From assembly GCF_050947335.1 (NCBI RefSeq), contig NW_027474098.1, positions 23,734 through 87,733 on the forward strand: a DNA stretch of 64,000 nt, written 5' to 3'. The notes under the pieces were generated by a model. That model was not told where the DNA came from, did no database searches, and was given only the letters and a program-made list of their open reading frames with translations. Shown in pieces: positions 13,528 through 27,886 of the stretch (within the stretch, counting starts at the first letter, position 1; each line of letters starts with the position of its first letter). The DNA comes from Megachile rotundata. Taxonomy: Eukaryota; Arthropoda; Insecta; Hymenoptera; Megachilidae. The position numbers were made by a program, and so were the translations under genes.

Positions 13528-15685
13528 TATCGATCATATAAGCATAATATGGCTAATAATATGAGTTAGATTGATAATAATAAGAGTAATGAGTACAGTA
13601 ATTTTCGTTCTATCGATCATATAAGCATAAGATGGCAAATAATATGAGTTAGATTGATAATAATAAGAGTAATAAGTATAGTAATTGTCGTTCTATCGAC
13701 CATATCTGCATAATATGGTTAATAATATGAGTTAGATTGATAATAATAAGAGTAAAAAGTATAGTAATTGTCGTTCTATCGATCAAATAATCATAGTATG
13801 GCTAATAATATGAGTTAGATTGATAATAATAAGACTAATAAGTATAGTAATTGTCGTTCTATCGATCATATAAGCATAATATGGCTAATAATATGAGTTA
13901 GAATGATAATAGCGAGTGTAATAAGTATAGTAATTTTAGTTCTATTGCTCATATAAGTATAATATGATTAATAATAAGAGTTAGATTGATAATAATAAGA
14001 GTAATAAGTATAGTAATTATCGTTCTACCGACCATATAAGCATAATATGGCTAATAATATGAGTTAGATTGATAATAGTGAGTGTAATAAGTATAGTAAT
14101 TGTCGTCCTGTCGATCATATAAGCATAGTATGGCTAATAATATGAGTTAGATTGATAATAGTGAGTGCAATAAGTATAGTAATTGTCGTTCTGTCGATCA
14201 TATAAGCATAGTATGGCTAATAATATGAGTTCGATTGATAATAATAAGAGTAATAAATATAGTAATTGCAGTTCTATCGATCATATAAGCATAATATGGC
14301 TAATAATATGCGTTAGATTGATAATAATAAGAGTAATGATTATAGTAATTTTCGTTCTATCGATCATATAAGCATAAGATGGCAAATAATATGAGTTAGA
14401 TTGATAATAATAAGAGTAATAAGTATATTAATTATCGTTCTACCGATCATATAAGCATAATATGGCTAATAATATGAGTTAGATTGATAATAGTGAGTGT
14501 AATAAGTATAGTAATTCTCGTCCTGTCGATCATATAAGCATAGTATGGCTAATAATATGAGTTAGATTGATAATAGTGAGTGCAATAAGTATAGTAATTG
14601 TCGTTCTGTCGATCATATAAGCATAGTATGGCTAATAATATGAGTTCGATTGATAATAATAAGAGTAATAAGTATAGTAATTGTAGTTCTATCGATCATA
14701 TAAGCATAATATGGCTAATAATATGAGTTAGATTGATAATAATAAGACTAATAAGTATAGTAATTGTAGTTCTATCGATCATATAAGCATAATATGGCTA
14801 ATAATATGAGTCAGATTGATAATAATAAGAGTAATAAGTATATTAATTATCGTTCTACCGATCATATAAGCATAATATGGCTAATAATATGAGTTAGATT
14901 GATAATAGTGAGTGCAATATGTATAGTAATTGTCGTTCTGTCGATCATATAAGCATAGTATGGCTAATAATATGAGTTCGATTGATAATAATAAGAGTAA
15001 TAAGTATAGTAATTGTAGTTCTATCGATCATATAAGCATAATATGGCTAATAATATGAGTTAGATTGATAACAATAAGAGTAATGAGTACAGTAATTTTC
15101 GTTCTACCGATCATATAAGCATAATATGGCTAATAATATGAGTTAGATTGATAACAATAAGAGTAATGAGTACAGTAATTTTCGTTCTACCGATCATATA
15201 AGCATAATATGGCTAATAATATGAGTTAGATTGATAATAATAAGAGTAAAAAGTATAGTAATTGTCGTTCTGTCGATCATATAAGCATAGTATGGCTAAT
15301 AATATGAGTTAGATTGATAATAATAAGAGTAATAAGTATAGTAATTGTCGTTCTATTCATCACATAAGCATAATATGGCTAATAATATGAGTTAGATTGA
15401 TAATAATAAGAGCAATAAGTATAGTAATTGTCGTTCTATCGATCATATAAGCATAATATGGCTAACAATGTGAGGTAGATTGATAATAATAAGACTAATA
15501 AGTATAGTAATTGTAGTTCTATCGATCATATAAGCATAATATGGCTAATAATATGAGTTCGATTGATAACAATAAGAGTAATAAGTATAGTAATTGTAGT
15601 TCTATCGATCATATAAGCATAATATGGCTAATAATATGAGTTAGATTGATAATAATAAGAGTAATTCGTATAGTAATTGTAGTTC
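13528..15685. repeat. Triplicated 26-monomer segment, copy 2
   Basis: Matches 2906-5063 (offset 128 monomers) and 36021-38095. It shares GAGTGCAATATGTATAG near 14916 with copy 3 (37326), while copy 1 has GCAATAAG there, so copies 2 and 3 share a more recent ancestor for this part. Its last seven monomers are also the first seven of the 17-monomer HOR. Confidence 0.8.
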
Positions 15686-18600
15686 TATCGATCCTATAAG
15701 CATAATGTGGCTAATAATATGAGTTAGATTGATAATAATAAGAGTATTAAGTATAGTAATTATCGTTCCACCGATCATACAAGCATAATATGGCTAATAA
15801 TATGAGTTAGATTGATAATAGTGAGTGTAATAAGTATAGTAATTCTCGTCCTGTCGATCATATAAGCATAGTATGGCTAATAATATGAGTTAGATTGATA
15901 ATAGTGAGTGCAATAAGTATAGTAATTGTCGTTCTGTCGATCATATAAGCATAGTATGGCTAATAATATGAGTTCGATTGATAATAATAAGAGTAATAAG
16001 TATAGTAATTGTAGTTCTATCGATCATATAAGCATAATATGGCTAATAATATGAGTTAGATTGATAATAATAAGACTAATAAGTATTGTAATTGTAGTTC
16101 TATCGATCATATAAGCATAATATGGCTAATAATATGAGTCAGATTGATAATAATAAGAGTAATAAGTATAGTAATTGTCGTTCTATCGACCATATCTGCA
16201 TAATATGGTTAATAATATGAGTTAGATTGATAATAGTGAGTGTAGTCAGTATAGTAATTGTCGTTCTGTCGATCATATAAGCATAGTATGGCTAATAATA
16301 TGAGTTAGATTGATAATAATAAGAGTAATAAGTATAGTAATTGTCGTTCTATTAATCACATAAGCATAATATGGCTAATAATATGAGTTAGATTGATAAT
16401 AATAAGAGTAATGAATATAGCAATTGTCGTTCTATCGATCCTATAAGCATAATATGGCTAATAATATGAGTTAGATTGATAATAATAAGAGTAATAAGTA
16501 TAGTAATTATCGTTCTACCGATCATATAAGCATAATATGGCTAATAATATGAGTTAGATTGATAACAATAAGAGTAATGAGTACAGTAATTTTCGTTCTA
16601 CCGATCATATAAGCATAATATGGCTAATAATATGAGTTAGATTGATAATAATAAGAGTAAAAAGTATAGTAATTGTCGTTCTGTCGATCATATAAGCATA
16701 GTATGGCTAATAATATGAGTTAGATTGATAATAATAAGAGTAATAAGTATAGTAATTGTCGTTCTATTCATCACATAAGCATAATATGGCTAATAATATG
16801 AGTTAGATTGATAATAATAAGAGCAATAAGTATAGTAATTGTCGTTCTATCGATCATATAAGCATAATATGGCTAACAATGTGAGGTAGATTGATAATAA
16901 TAAGACTAATAAGTATAGTAATTGTAGTTCTATCGATCATATAAGCATAATATGGCTAATAATATGAGTTCGATTGATAACAATAAGAGTAATAAGTATA
17001 GTAATTGTAGTTCTATCGATCATATAAGCATAATATGGCTAATAATATGAGTTAGATTGATAATAATAAGAGTAATTAGTATAGTAATTGTAGTTCTATC
17101 GATCCTATAAGCATAATGTGGCTAATAATATGAGTTAGATTGATAATAATAAGAGTATTAAGTATAGTAATTATCGTTCCACCGATCATACAAGCATAAT
17201 ATGGCTAATAATATGAGTTAGATTGATAATAGTGAGTGTAATAAGTATAGTAATTCTCGTCCTGTCGATCATATAAGCATAGTATGGCTAATAATATGAG
17301 TTAGATTGATAATAGTGAGTGCAATAAGTATAGTAATTGTCGTTCTGTCGATCATATAAGCATAGTATGGCTAATAATATGAGTTCGATTGATAATAATA
17401 AGAGTAATAAGTATAGTAATTGTAGTTCTATCGATCATATAAGCATAATATGGCTAATAATATGAGTTAGATTGATAATAATAAGACTAATAAGTATTGT
17501 AATTGTAGTTCTATCGATCATATAAGCATAATATGGCTAATAATATGAGTCAGATTGATAATAATAAGAGTAATAAGTATAGTAATTGTCGTTCTATCGA
17601 CCATATCTGCATAATATGGTTAATAATATGAGTTAGATTGATAATAGTGAGTGTAGTCAGTATAGTAATTGTCGTTCTGTCGATCATATAAGCATAGTAT
17701 GGCTAATAATATGAGTTAGATTGATAATAATAAGAGTAATAAGTATAGTAATTGTCGTTCTATTAATCACATAAGCATAATATGGCTAATAATATGAGTT
17801 AGATTGATAATAATAAGAGTAATGAATATAGCAATTGTCGTTCTATCGATCCTATAAGCATAATATGGCTAATAATATGAGTTAGATTGATAATAATAAG
17901 AGTAATAAGTATAGTAATTATCGTTCTACCGATCATATAAGCATAATATGGCTAATAATATGAGTTAGATTGATAACAATAAGAGTAATGAGTACAGTAA
18001 TTTTCGTTCTACCGATCATATAAGCATAATATGGCTAATAATATGAGTTAGATTGATAATAATAAGAGTAAAAAGTATAGTAATTGTCGTTCTGTCGATC
18101 ATATAAGCATAGTATGGCTAATAATATGAGTTAGATTGATAATAATAAGAGTAATAAGTATAGTAATTGTCGTTCTATTCATCACATAAGCATAATATGG
18201 CTAATAATATGAGTTAGATTGATAATAATAAGAGCAATAAGTATAGTAATTGTCGTTCTATCGATCATATAAGCATAATATGGCTAACAATGTGAGGTAG
18301 ATTGATAATAATAAGACTAATAAGTATAGTAATTGTAGTTCTATCGATCATATAAGCATAATATGGCTAATAATATGAGTTCGATTGATAACAATAAGAG
18401 TAATAAGTATAGTAATTGTAGTTCTATCGATCATATAAGCATAATATGGCTAATAATATGAGTTAGATTGATAATAATAAGAGTAATTAGTATAGTAATT
18501 GTAGTTCTATCGATCCTATAAGCATAATGTGGCTAATAATATGAGTTAGATTGATAATAATAAGAGTATTAAGTATAGTAATTATCGTTCCACCGATCAT

Positions 18601-19337
18601 ACAAGCATAATATGGCTAATAATATGAGTTAGATTGATAATAGTGAGTGTAATAAGTATAGTAATTCTCGTCCTGTCGATCATATAAGCATAGTATGGCT
18701 AATAATATGAGTTAGATTGATAATAGTGAGTGCAATAAGTATAGTAATTGTCGTTCTGTCGATCATATAAGCATAGTATGGCTAATAATATGAGTTCGAT
18801 TGATAATAATAAGAGTAATAAGTATAGTAATTGTAGTTCTATCGATCATATAAGCATAATATGGCTAATAATATGAGTTAGATTGATAATAATAAGACTA
18901 ATAAGTATTGTAATTGTAGTTCTATCGATCATATAAGCATAATATGGCTAATAATATGAGTCAGATTGATAATAATAAGAGTAATAAGTATAGTAATTGT
19001 CGTTCTATCGACCATATCTGCATAATATGGTTAATAATATGAGTTAGATTGATAATAGTGAGTGTAGTCAGTATAGTAATTGTCGTTCTGTCGATCATAT
19101 AAGCATAGTATGGCTAATAATATGAGTTAGATTGATAATAATAAGAGTAATAAGTATAGTAATTGTCGTTCTATTAATCACATAAGCATAATATGGCTAA
19201 TAATATGAGTTAGATTGATAATAATAAGAGTAATGAATATAGCAATTGTCGTTCTATCGATCCTATAAGCATAATATGGCTAATAATATGAGTTAGATTG
19301 ATAATAATAAGAGTAATAAGTATAGTAATTATCGTTC
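15105..19337. repeat. 17-monomer HOR (1,411 bp), three tandem copies
   Basis: Copies lie at 15105-16515, 16516-17926 and 17927-19337. The order within each is: GATAACAATAAG type, AAAAAG type, TGTC, TATTCATC, ACAATGTGAGG, TTCGATTGATAAC, GTAATTAG, GATCCT, CACCGATCATACAAG, two TGTC types, GTATTG, GTCAG, GACCATATCTGC, TGTC, TATTAATC and GATCCT with GATATAGCAATTG-like tail. Anchor sites repeat at exactly 1,411 bp (15770, 17181, 18592). The only difference I noticed is GTAATTCG in copy 1 against GTAATTAG in copies 2 and 3. Such similarity implies very recent tandem amplification. Confidence 0.9.
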
Positions 19338-22300
19338 TACCGATCATATAAGCATAATATGGCTAATAATATGAGTTAGATTGATAATAATAAGACTAAG
19401 GAGTATAGTAATTGTCGTTCTATCGATCATATAAGCATAATATGGCTAATAATATGAGTTAGATTGATAATAGTGAGTGTAATAAGTATAGTAATTGTAG
19501 TTCTATTGCTCATATAAGCATAATATGATTAATAATATGAGTTAGATTGATAATAATTAGAGTAATAAGTATAGTAATTATCGTTCTCCCGATCATACAA
19601 GCATAATATGGCTAATAATATGAGTTAGATTGATAATAATAAGAGTAATGAGTATAGTAGTTGTAGTTCTATCGATCATGTCTGCATAATATGGTTAATA
19701 ATATGAGCTAGATTGATAATAATAAGAGTAATAAGTATAGTAATTGTAGTTCTATCGATCATATAAGCATAATATGGCTAATAATATGAGTTAGATTGAT
19801 AATAATAAGAGTATTAAGTATAGTAATTATCGTTCCACCGATCATACAAGCATAATGTGGCTAATAATATGAGTTAGATTGATAATAATAAGTGTAATAA
19901 GTATAGTAATTATCGTTCTACCGATCATATAAGCATAATATGGCTAATAATATGAGTTAGATTGATAATAATAAGAGTAAAAAGTATAGTAATTGTCGTT
20001 CTATCGATCATATAAGCATAATATGGCTAACAATGTGAGTTAGATTGATAACAATAAGACTAATAAGTATAGTAATTGTAGTTCTATCGATGATATAAGC
20101 ATAATATGGTTAATAATATGAGTTAGATTGATAATAATAAGAGTAAAAAGTATAGTAATTGTCGTTCTATCGATCATATAATCATAATATGGCTAATAAT
20201 ATGAGTTAGATTGATAATAATAAGACTAATAAGTATAGTAATTGTCGTTCTATCGATCATATAAGCATAATATGGCTAATAATATGAGTTAGATTGATAA
20301 TAATAAGGCTAATAAGTATAGTAATTGTCGTTCTATCGATCATAAAAGCATAGTATGGCTAATAATATGAGTTAGATTGATAATAATAAGAGTAATAAGT
20401 ATATAAATTATCGTTCTACCGATCATATAAGCATAATATGGCTAATAATATGAGTTAGATTGATAATAATAAGAGTAAAAGGTATAGTAATTGTCGTTCT
20501 ATCGATGATATAAGCATAATATGGCTAATAATATGAGTTAGATTGATAATAATAAGAGTAATGTGTATAGTAATTTTCGTTCTATCGATCATATAAGCAT
20601 AAGATGGCAAATAATATGTGTTAGATTGATAATAATAAGAGTAATAAGTATAGTAATTGTCGTTCTATCGATCATATAAGCATAATATGGCTAACAATTT
20701 GAGGTAGATTGATAATAATAAGACTAATAAGTATAGTAATTGTAGTTCTATCGATCATATAAGCATAATATGGCTAATAATATGAGTTCGATTGATAACA
20801 ATAAGAGTAATAAGTATAGTAATTGTAGTTCTATCGATCATATAAGCATAATATGGCTAATAATATGAGTTAGATTGATAATAATAAGAGTAATTAGTAT
20901 AGTAATTGTCGTTCTATCGATCATATAAGCATAATATGGCTAACAATTTGAGGTAGATTGATAATAATAAGACTAATAAGTATAGTAATTGTAGTTCTAT
21001 CGATCATATAAGCATAATATGGCTAATAATATGAGTTAGATTGATAATAATAAGAGTAATAAGTATATAAATTATCGTTCTACCGATCATATAAGCATAA
21101 TATGGCTAATAATATGAGTTAGATTGATAATAATAAGAGTAAAAGGTATAGTAATTGTCGTTCTATCGATCATATAAGCATAATATGGCTAATAATATGA
21201 GTTAGAATGATAATAGCGAGTGTAATAAGTATAGTAATTTTAGTTCTATTGCTCATATAAGTATAATATGATTAATAATATGAGTTAGATTGATAATAAT
21301 AAGAGTAATAAGTATAGTAATTATCGTTCTCCCGATCATACAAGCATAATATGGCTAATAATATGAGTTAGATTGATAATAATAAGAGTAATGAGTATAG
21401 TAATTATCGTTCTACCGATCATATAAGCATAATATGGCTAATAATATGAGATAGATTGATAATAATAAGAGTAAAAAGTATAGTAATTGTCGTTCTATCG
21501 ATCATATAAGCATAATATGGCTAATAATATGAGTTAGATTGATAATAATAAGACTAATAAGTATAGTAATCGTCGTTCTATCGATCATACAAGCATAATA
21601 TGGCTAATAATATGAGTTAGATTGATAATAATAAGAGTAATGAGTATAGTAATTATCGTTCTACCGATCATATAAGCATAATATGGCTAATAATATGAGA
21701 TAGATTGATAATAATAAGAGTAAAAAGTATAGTAATTGTCGTTCTATCGATCATATAAGCATAATATGGCTAATAATATGAGTTAGATTGATAATAATAA
21801 GACTAATAAGTATAGTAATCGTCGTTCTATCGATCATATAAGCATAATATGGCTAATAATATGAGTCAGATTGATAATAATAAGAGTAATAAGTATAGTA
21901 ATTGTCGTTCTATCGACCATATCTGCATAATATGGTTAATAATATGAGTTAGATTGATAATAGTGAGTGTAGTCAGTATACTAATTGTCGTTCTGTCGAT
22001 CATATAAGCATAGTATGGCTAATAATATGAGTTAGATTGATAATAATAAGAGTAATAAGTATAGTAATTGTCGTTCTATTAATCACATAAGCATAATATG
22101 GCTAATAATATGAGTTAGATTGATAATAATAAGAGTAATGAATATAGCAATTGTCGTTCTATCGATCCTATAAGCATAATATGGCTAATAATATGAGTTA
22201 GATTGATAATAATAAGAGTAATAAGTATAGTAATTATCGTTCTACCGATCATATAAGCATAATATGGCTAATAATATGAGTTAGATTGATAATAATAAGA

Positions 22301-24732
22301 CTAAGGAGTATAGTAATTGTCGTTCTATCGATCATATAAGCATAATATGGCTAATAATATGAGTTAGATTGATAATAGTGAGTGTAATAAGTATAGTAAT
22401 TGTAGTTCTATTGCTCATATAAGCATAATATGATTAATAATATGAGTTAGATTGATAATAATTAGAGTAATAAGTATAGTAATTATCGTTCTCCCGATCA
22501 TACAAGCATAATATGGCTAATAATATGAGTTAGATTGATAATAATAAGAGTAATGAGTATAGTAGTTGTAGTTCTATCGATCATGTCTGCATAATATGGT
22601 TAATAATATGAGCTAGATTGATAATAATAAGAGTAATAAGTATAGTAATTGTAGTTCTATCGATCATATAAGCATAATATGGCTAATAATATGAGTTAGA
22701 TTGATAATAATAAGAGTATTAAGTATAGTAATTATCGTTCCACCGATCATACAAGCATAATGTGGCTAATAATATGAGTTAGATTGATAATAATAAGTGT
22801 AATAAGTATAGTAATTATCGTTCTACCGATCATATAAGCATAATATGGCTAATAATATGAGTTAGATTGATAATAATAAGAGTAAAAAGTATAGTAATTG
22901 TCGTTCTATCGATCATATAAGCATAATATGGCTAACAATGTGAGTTAGATTGATAACAATAAGACTAATAAGTATAGTAATTGTAGTTCTATCGATGATA
23001 TAAGCATAATATGGTTAATAATATGAGTTAGATTGATAATAATAAGAGTAAAAAGTATAGTAATTGTCGTTCTATCGATCATATAATCATAATATGGCTA
23101 ATAATATGAGTTAGATTGATAATAATAAGACTAATAAGTATAGTAATTGTCGTTCTATCGATCATATAAGCATAATATGGCTAATAATATGAGTTAGATT
23201 GATAATAATAAGGCTAATAAGTATAGTAATTGTCGTTCTACCGATCATAAAAGCATAGTATGGCTAATAATATGAGTTAGATTGATAATAATAAGAGTAA
23301 TAAGTATATAAATTATCGTTCTACCGATCATATAAGCATAATATGGCTAATAATATGAGTTAGATTGATAATAATAAGAGTAAAAGGTATAGTAATTGTC
23401 GTTCTATCGATGATATAAGCATAATATGGCTAATAATATGAGTTAGATTGATAATAATAAGAGTAATGTGTATAGTAATTTTCGTTCTATCGATCATATA
23501 AGCATAAGATGGCAAATAATATGTGTTAGATTGATAATAATAAGAGTAATAAGTATAGTAATTGTCGTTCTATCGATCATATAAGCATAATATGGCTAAC
23601 AATTTGAGGTAGATTGATAATAATAAGACTAATAAGTATAGTAATTGTAGTTCTATCGATCATATAAGCATAATATGGCTAATAATATGAGTTCGATTGA
23701 TAACAATAAGAGTAATAAGTATAGTAATTGTAGTTCTATCGATCATATAAGCATAATATGGCTAATAATATGAGTTAGATTGATAATAATAAGAGTAATT
23801 AGTATAGTAATTGTCGTTCTATCGATCATATAAGCATAATATGGCTAACAATTTGAGGTAGATTGATAATAATAAGACTAATAAGTATAGTAATTGTAGT
23901 TCTATCGATCATATAAGCATAATATGGCTAATAATATGAGTTAGATTGATAATAATAAGAGTAATAAGTATATAAATTATCGTTCTACCGATCATATAAG
24001 CATAATATGGCTAATAATATGAGTTAGATTGATAATAATAAGAGTAAAAGGTATAGTAATTGTCGTTCTATCGATCATATAAGCATAATATGGCTAATAA
24101 TATGAGTTAGAATGATAATAGCGAGTGTAATAAGTATAGTAATTTTAGTTCTATTGCTCATATAAGTATAATATGATTAATAATATGAGTTAGATTGATA
24201 ATAATAAGAGTAATAAGTATAGTAATTATCGTTCTCCCGATCATACAAGCATAATATGGCTAATAATATGAGTTAGATTGATAATAATAAGAGTAATGAG
24301 TATAGTAATTATCGTTCTACCGATCATATAAGCATAATATGGCTAATAATATGAGATAGATTGATAATAATAAGAGTAAAAAGTATAGTAATTGTCGTTC
24401 TATCGATCATATAAGCATAATATGGCTAATAATATGAGTTAGATTGATAATAATAAGACTAATAAGTATAGTAATCGTCGTTCTATCGATCATACAAGCA
24501 TAATATGGCTAATAATATGAGTTAGATTGATAATAATAAGAGTAATGAGTATAGTAATTATCGTTCTACCGATCATATAAGCATAATATGGCTAATAATA
24601 TGAGATAGATTGATAATAATAAGAGTAAAAAGTATAGTAATTGTCGTTCTATCGATCATATAAGCATAATATGGCTAATAATATGAGTTAGATTGATAAT
24701 AATAAGACTAATAAGTATAGTAATCGTCGTTC
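18923..24732. repeat. 35-monomer HOR (2,905 bp), two tandem copies
   Basis: Copies lie at 18923-21827 and 21828-24732. Anchors such as TAATAATTAG recur at exactly 2,905 bp (19551 and 22456). The first five monomers of copy 1 are also the tail of the last 17-monomer unit, so the two HORs are nested. Both copies contain the same internal three-monomer duplications: ACAATTTGAGG monomers 249 bp apart and GAGATAGATTG monomers 249 bp apart. Differences noticed are GTCAGTATAG against GTCAGTATAC and TATCGATC against TACCGATC, so the copies are nearly identical. Confidence 0.88.
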
Positions 24733-26060
24733 TATCGATCATATAAGCATAATATGGCTAATAATATGAGTCAGATTGATAATAATAAGAGTAATAAGTA
24801 TAGTAATTGTCGTTCTATCGACCATATCTGCATAATATGGTTAATAATATGAGTTAGATTGATAATAATAAGAGTAAAAAGTATAGTAATTGTCGTTCTA
24901 TCGATCAAATAATCATAGTATGGCTAATAATATGAGTTAGATTGGTAATAATAAGACTAATAAGTATAGTAATTGTCGTTCTATCGATCATATAAGCATA
25001 ATATGGCTAATAATATGAGTTAGAATGATAATAGCGAGTGTAATAAGTATAGTAATTTTAGTTCTATTGCTCATATAAGTATAATATGATTAATAATATG
25101 AGTTAGATTGATAATAATAAGAGTAGTAAGTATAGTAATTATCGTTCTACCGACCATATAAGCATAATATGGCTAATAATATGAGTTAGATTGATAATAG
25201 TGAGTGTAATAAGTATAGTAATTGTCGTCCTGTCGATCATATAAGCATAGTATGGCTAATAATATGAGTTAGATTGATAATAGTGAGTGCAATAAGTATA
25301 GTAATTGTCGTTCTGTCGATCATATAAGCATAGTATGGCTAATAATATGAGTTCGATTGATAATAATAAGAGTAATAAATATAGTAATTGCAGTTCTATC
25401 GATCATATAAGCATAATATGGCTAATAATATGAGTTAGATTGATAATAATAAGAGTAATGAGTATAGTAATTTTCGTTCTATCGATCATATAAGCATAAG
25501 ATGGCAAATAATATGAGTTAGATTGATAATAATAAGAGTAATAAGTATATTAATTATCGTTCTACCGAACATATAAGCATAATATGGCTAATAATATGAG
25601 TTAGATTGATAATAGTGAGTGTAATAAGTATAGTAATTCTCGTCCTGTCGATCATATAAGCATAGTATGGCTAATAATATGAGTTAGATTGATAATAGTG
25701 AGTGCAATAAGTATAGTAATTGTCGTTCTGTCGATCATATAAGCATAGTATGGCTAATAATATGAGTTCGATTGATAATAATAAGAGTAATAAGTATAGT
25801 AATTGTAGTTCTATCGATCATATAAGCATAATATGGCTAATAATATGAGTTAGATTGATAATAATAAGACTAATAAGTATTGTAATTGTAGTTCTATCGA
25901 TCATATAAGCATAATATGGCTAATAATATGAGTCAGATTGATAATAATAAGAGTAATAAGTATAGTAATTGTCGTTCTATCGACCATATCTGCATAATAT
26001 GGTTAATAATATGAGTTAGATTGATAATAGTGAGTGTAGTCAGTATAGTAATTGTCGTTC
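24484..26060. repeat. Nineteen-monomer block inserted between 35-monomer units (pairs with 7056-8632)
   Basis: After the second 35-monomer copy the array switches at about 24.85 kb into the variant order seen at 7.4-8.6 kb, then switches back into the 35-monomer order at 25895. The net effect is 14 extra monomers (1,162 bp) between equivalent points of HOR copies 2 and 3 (offset 49 rather than 35). This fits unequal exchange or gene conversion between distant parts of the array. Confidence 0.8.
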
Positions 26061-27886
26061 TGTCGATCATATAAGCATAGTATGGCTAATAATATGAGTT
26101 AGATTGATAATAATAAGAGTAATAAGTATAGTAATTGTCGTTCTATTAATCACATAAGCATAATATGGCTAATAATATGAGTTAGATTGATAATAATAAG
26201 AGTAATGAATATAGCAATTGTCGTTCTATCGATCCTATAAGCATAATATGGCTAATAATATGAGTTAGATTGATAATAATAAGAGTAATAAGTATAGTAA
26301 TTATCGTTCTACCGATCATATAAGCATAATATGGCTAATAATATGAGTTAGATTGATAATAATAAGACTAAGGAGTATAGTAATTGTCGTTCTATCGATC
26401 ATATAAGCATAATATGGCTAATAATATGAGTTAGATTGATAATAGTGAGTGTAATAAGTATAGTAATTGTAGTTCTATTGCTCATATAAGCATAATATGA
26501 TTAATAATATGAGTTAGATTGATAATAATTAGAGTAATAAGTATAGTAATTATCGTTCTCCCGATCATACAAGCATAATATGGCTAATAATATGAGTTAG
26601 ATTGATAATAATAAGCGTAATGAGTATAGTAGTTGTAGTTCTATCGATCATGTCTGCATAATATGGTTAATAATATGAGCTAGATTGATAATAATAAGAG
26701 TAATAAGTATAGTAATTGTAGTTCTATCGATCATATAAGCATAATATGGCTAATAATATGAGTTAGATTGATAATAATAAGAGTATTAAGTATAGTAATT
26801 ATCGTTCCACCGATCATACAAGCATAATGTGGCTAATAATATGAGTTAGATTGATAATAATAAGTGTAATAAGTATAGTAATTATCGTTCTACCGATCAT
26901 ATAAGCATAATATGGCTAATAATATGAGTTAGATTGATAATAATAAGAGTAAAAAGTATAGTAATTGTCGTTCTATCGATCATATAAGCATAATATGGCT
27001 AACAATGTGAGTTAGATTGATAACAATAAGACTAATAAGTATAGTAATTGTAGTTCTATCGATGATATAAGCATAATATGGTTAATAATATGAGTTAGAT
27101 TGATAATAATAAGAGTAAAAAGTATAGCAATTGTCGTTCTATCGATCATATAATCATAATATGGCTAATAATATGAGTTAGATTGATAATAATAAGACTA
27201 ATAAGTATAGTAATTGTCGTTCTATCGATCATATAAGCATAATATGGCTAATAATATGAGTTAGATTGATAATAATAAGGCTAATAAGTATAGTAATTGT
27301 CGTTCTATCGATCATAAAAGCATAGTATGGCTAATAATATGAGTTAGATTGATAATAATAAGAGTAATAAGTATATAAATTATCGTTCTACCGATCATAT
27401 AAGCATAATATGGCTAATAATATGAGTTAGATTGATAATAATAAGAGTAAAAGGTATAGTAATTGTCGTTCTATCGATGATATAAGCATAATATGGCTAA
27501 TAATATGAGTTAGATTGATAATAATAAGAGTAATGTGTATAGTAATTTTCGTTCTATCGATCATATAAGCATAAGATGGCAAATAATATGAGTTAGATTG
27601 ATAATAATAAGAGTAATAAGTATAGTAATTGTCGTTCTATCGATCATATAAGCATAATATGGCTAACAATTTGAGGTAGATTGATAATAATAAGACTAAT
27701 AAGTATAGTAATTGTAGTTCTATCGATCATATAAGCATAATATGGCTAATAATATGAGGTCGATTGATAACAATAAGAGTAATAAGTATAGTAATTGTAG
27801 TTCTATCGATCATATAAGCATAATATGGCTAATAATATGAGTTAGATTGATAATAATAAGAGTAATTAGTATAGTAATTGTAGTTC
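25895..27886. repeat. Partial third copy of the 35-monomer HOR (24 monomers)
   Basis: Matches 21828-23819 at an offset of 49 monomers, through the TAATAATTAG, ATGTCTGC, TATATAAATTATCG, GATGATATAAGC and ACAATTTGAGG markers. At 27.87 kb it departs: a GTAATTAG monomer is followed by GATCCT and cassette B instead of a second ACAATTTGAGG monomer. Confidence 0.82.

Larger units (their letters stand above)
12036..15685. repeat. 44-monomer segment (pairs with 34527-38095)
   Basis: This segment and 34527-38095 have the same variant order at an offset of 271 monomers, falling to 270 near 14.5 kb where the second copy lacks one monomer. Private shared markers include TTCTCTCGATC, GTTACATTGATAATAATAAG at 12571 and 35062, ATGCGTTAG with GTAATGATTATAG, and GAGTGCAATATGTATAG. 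This copy carries the 2-bp deletion at 12866-12946, which the other copy lacks. Within both copies the TATTGCTC cassette repeats after 17 monomers (12534/13943 and 35025/36436). Confidence 0.85.

Noticed and set aside
14183..14371. Open frame of 62 codons beginning at a TTG, repeated identically at 36676-36864
   Set aside because: It spans satellite monomers whose usual stops were lost by local variants (TAG to TCG in GTTCG, TGA to TGC in ATGCG). The identical copy is explained by the duplicated 12.0-15.7 and 34.5-38.1 kb segments. There is no ribosome-binding context and no recognisable protein domain.
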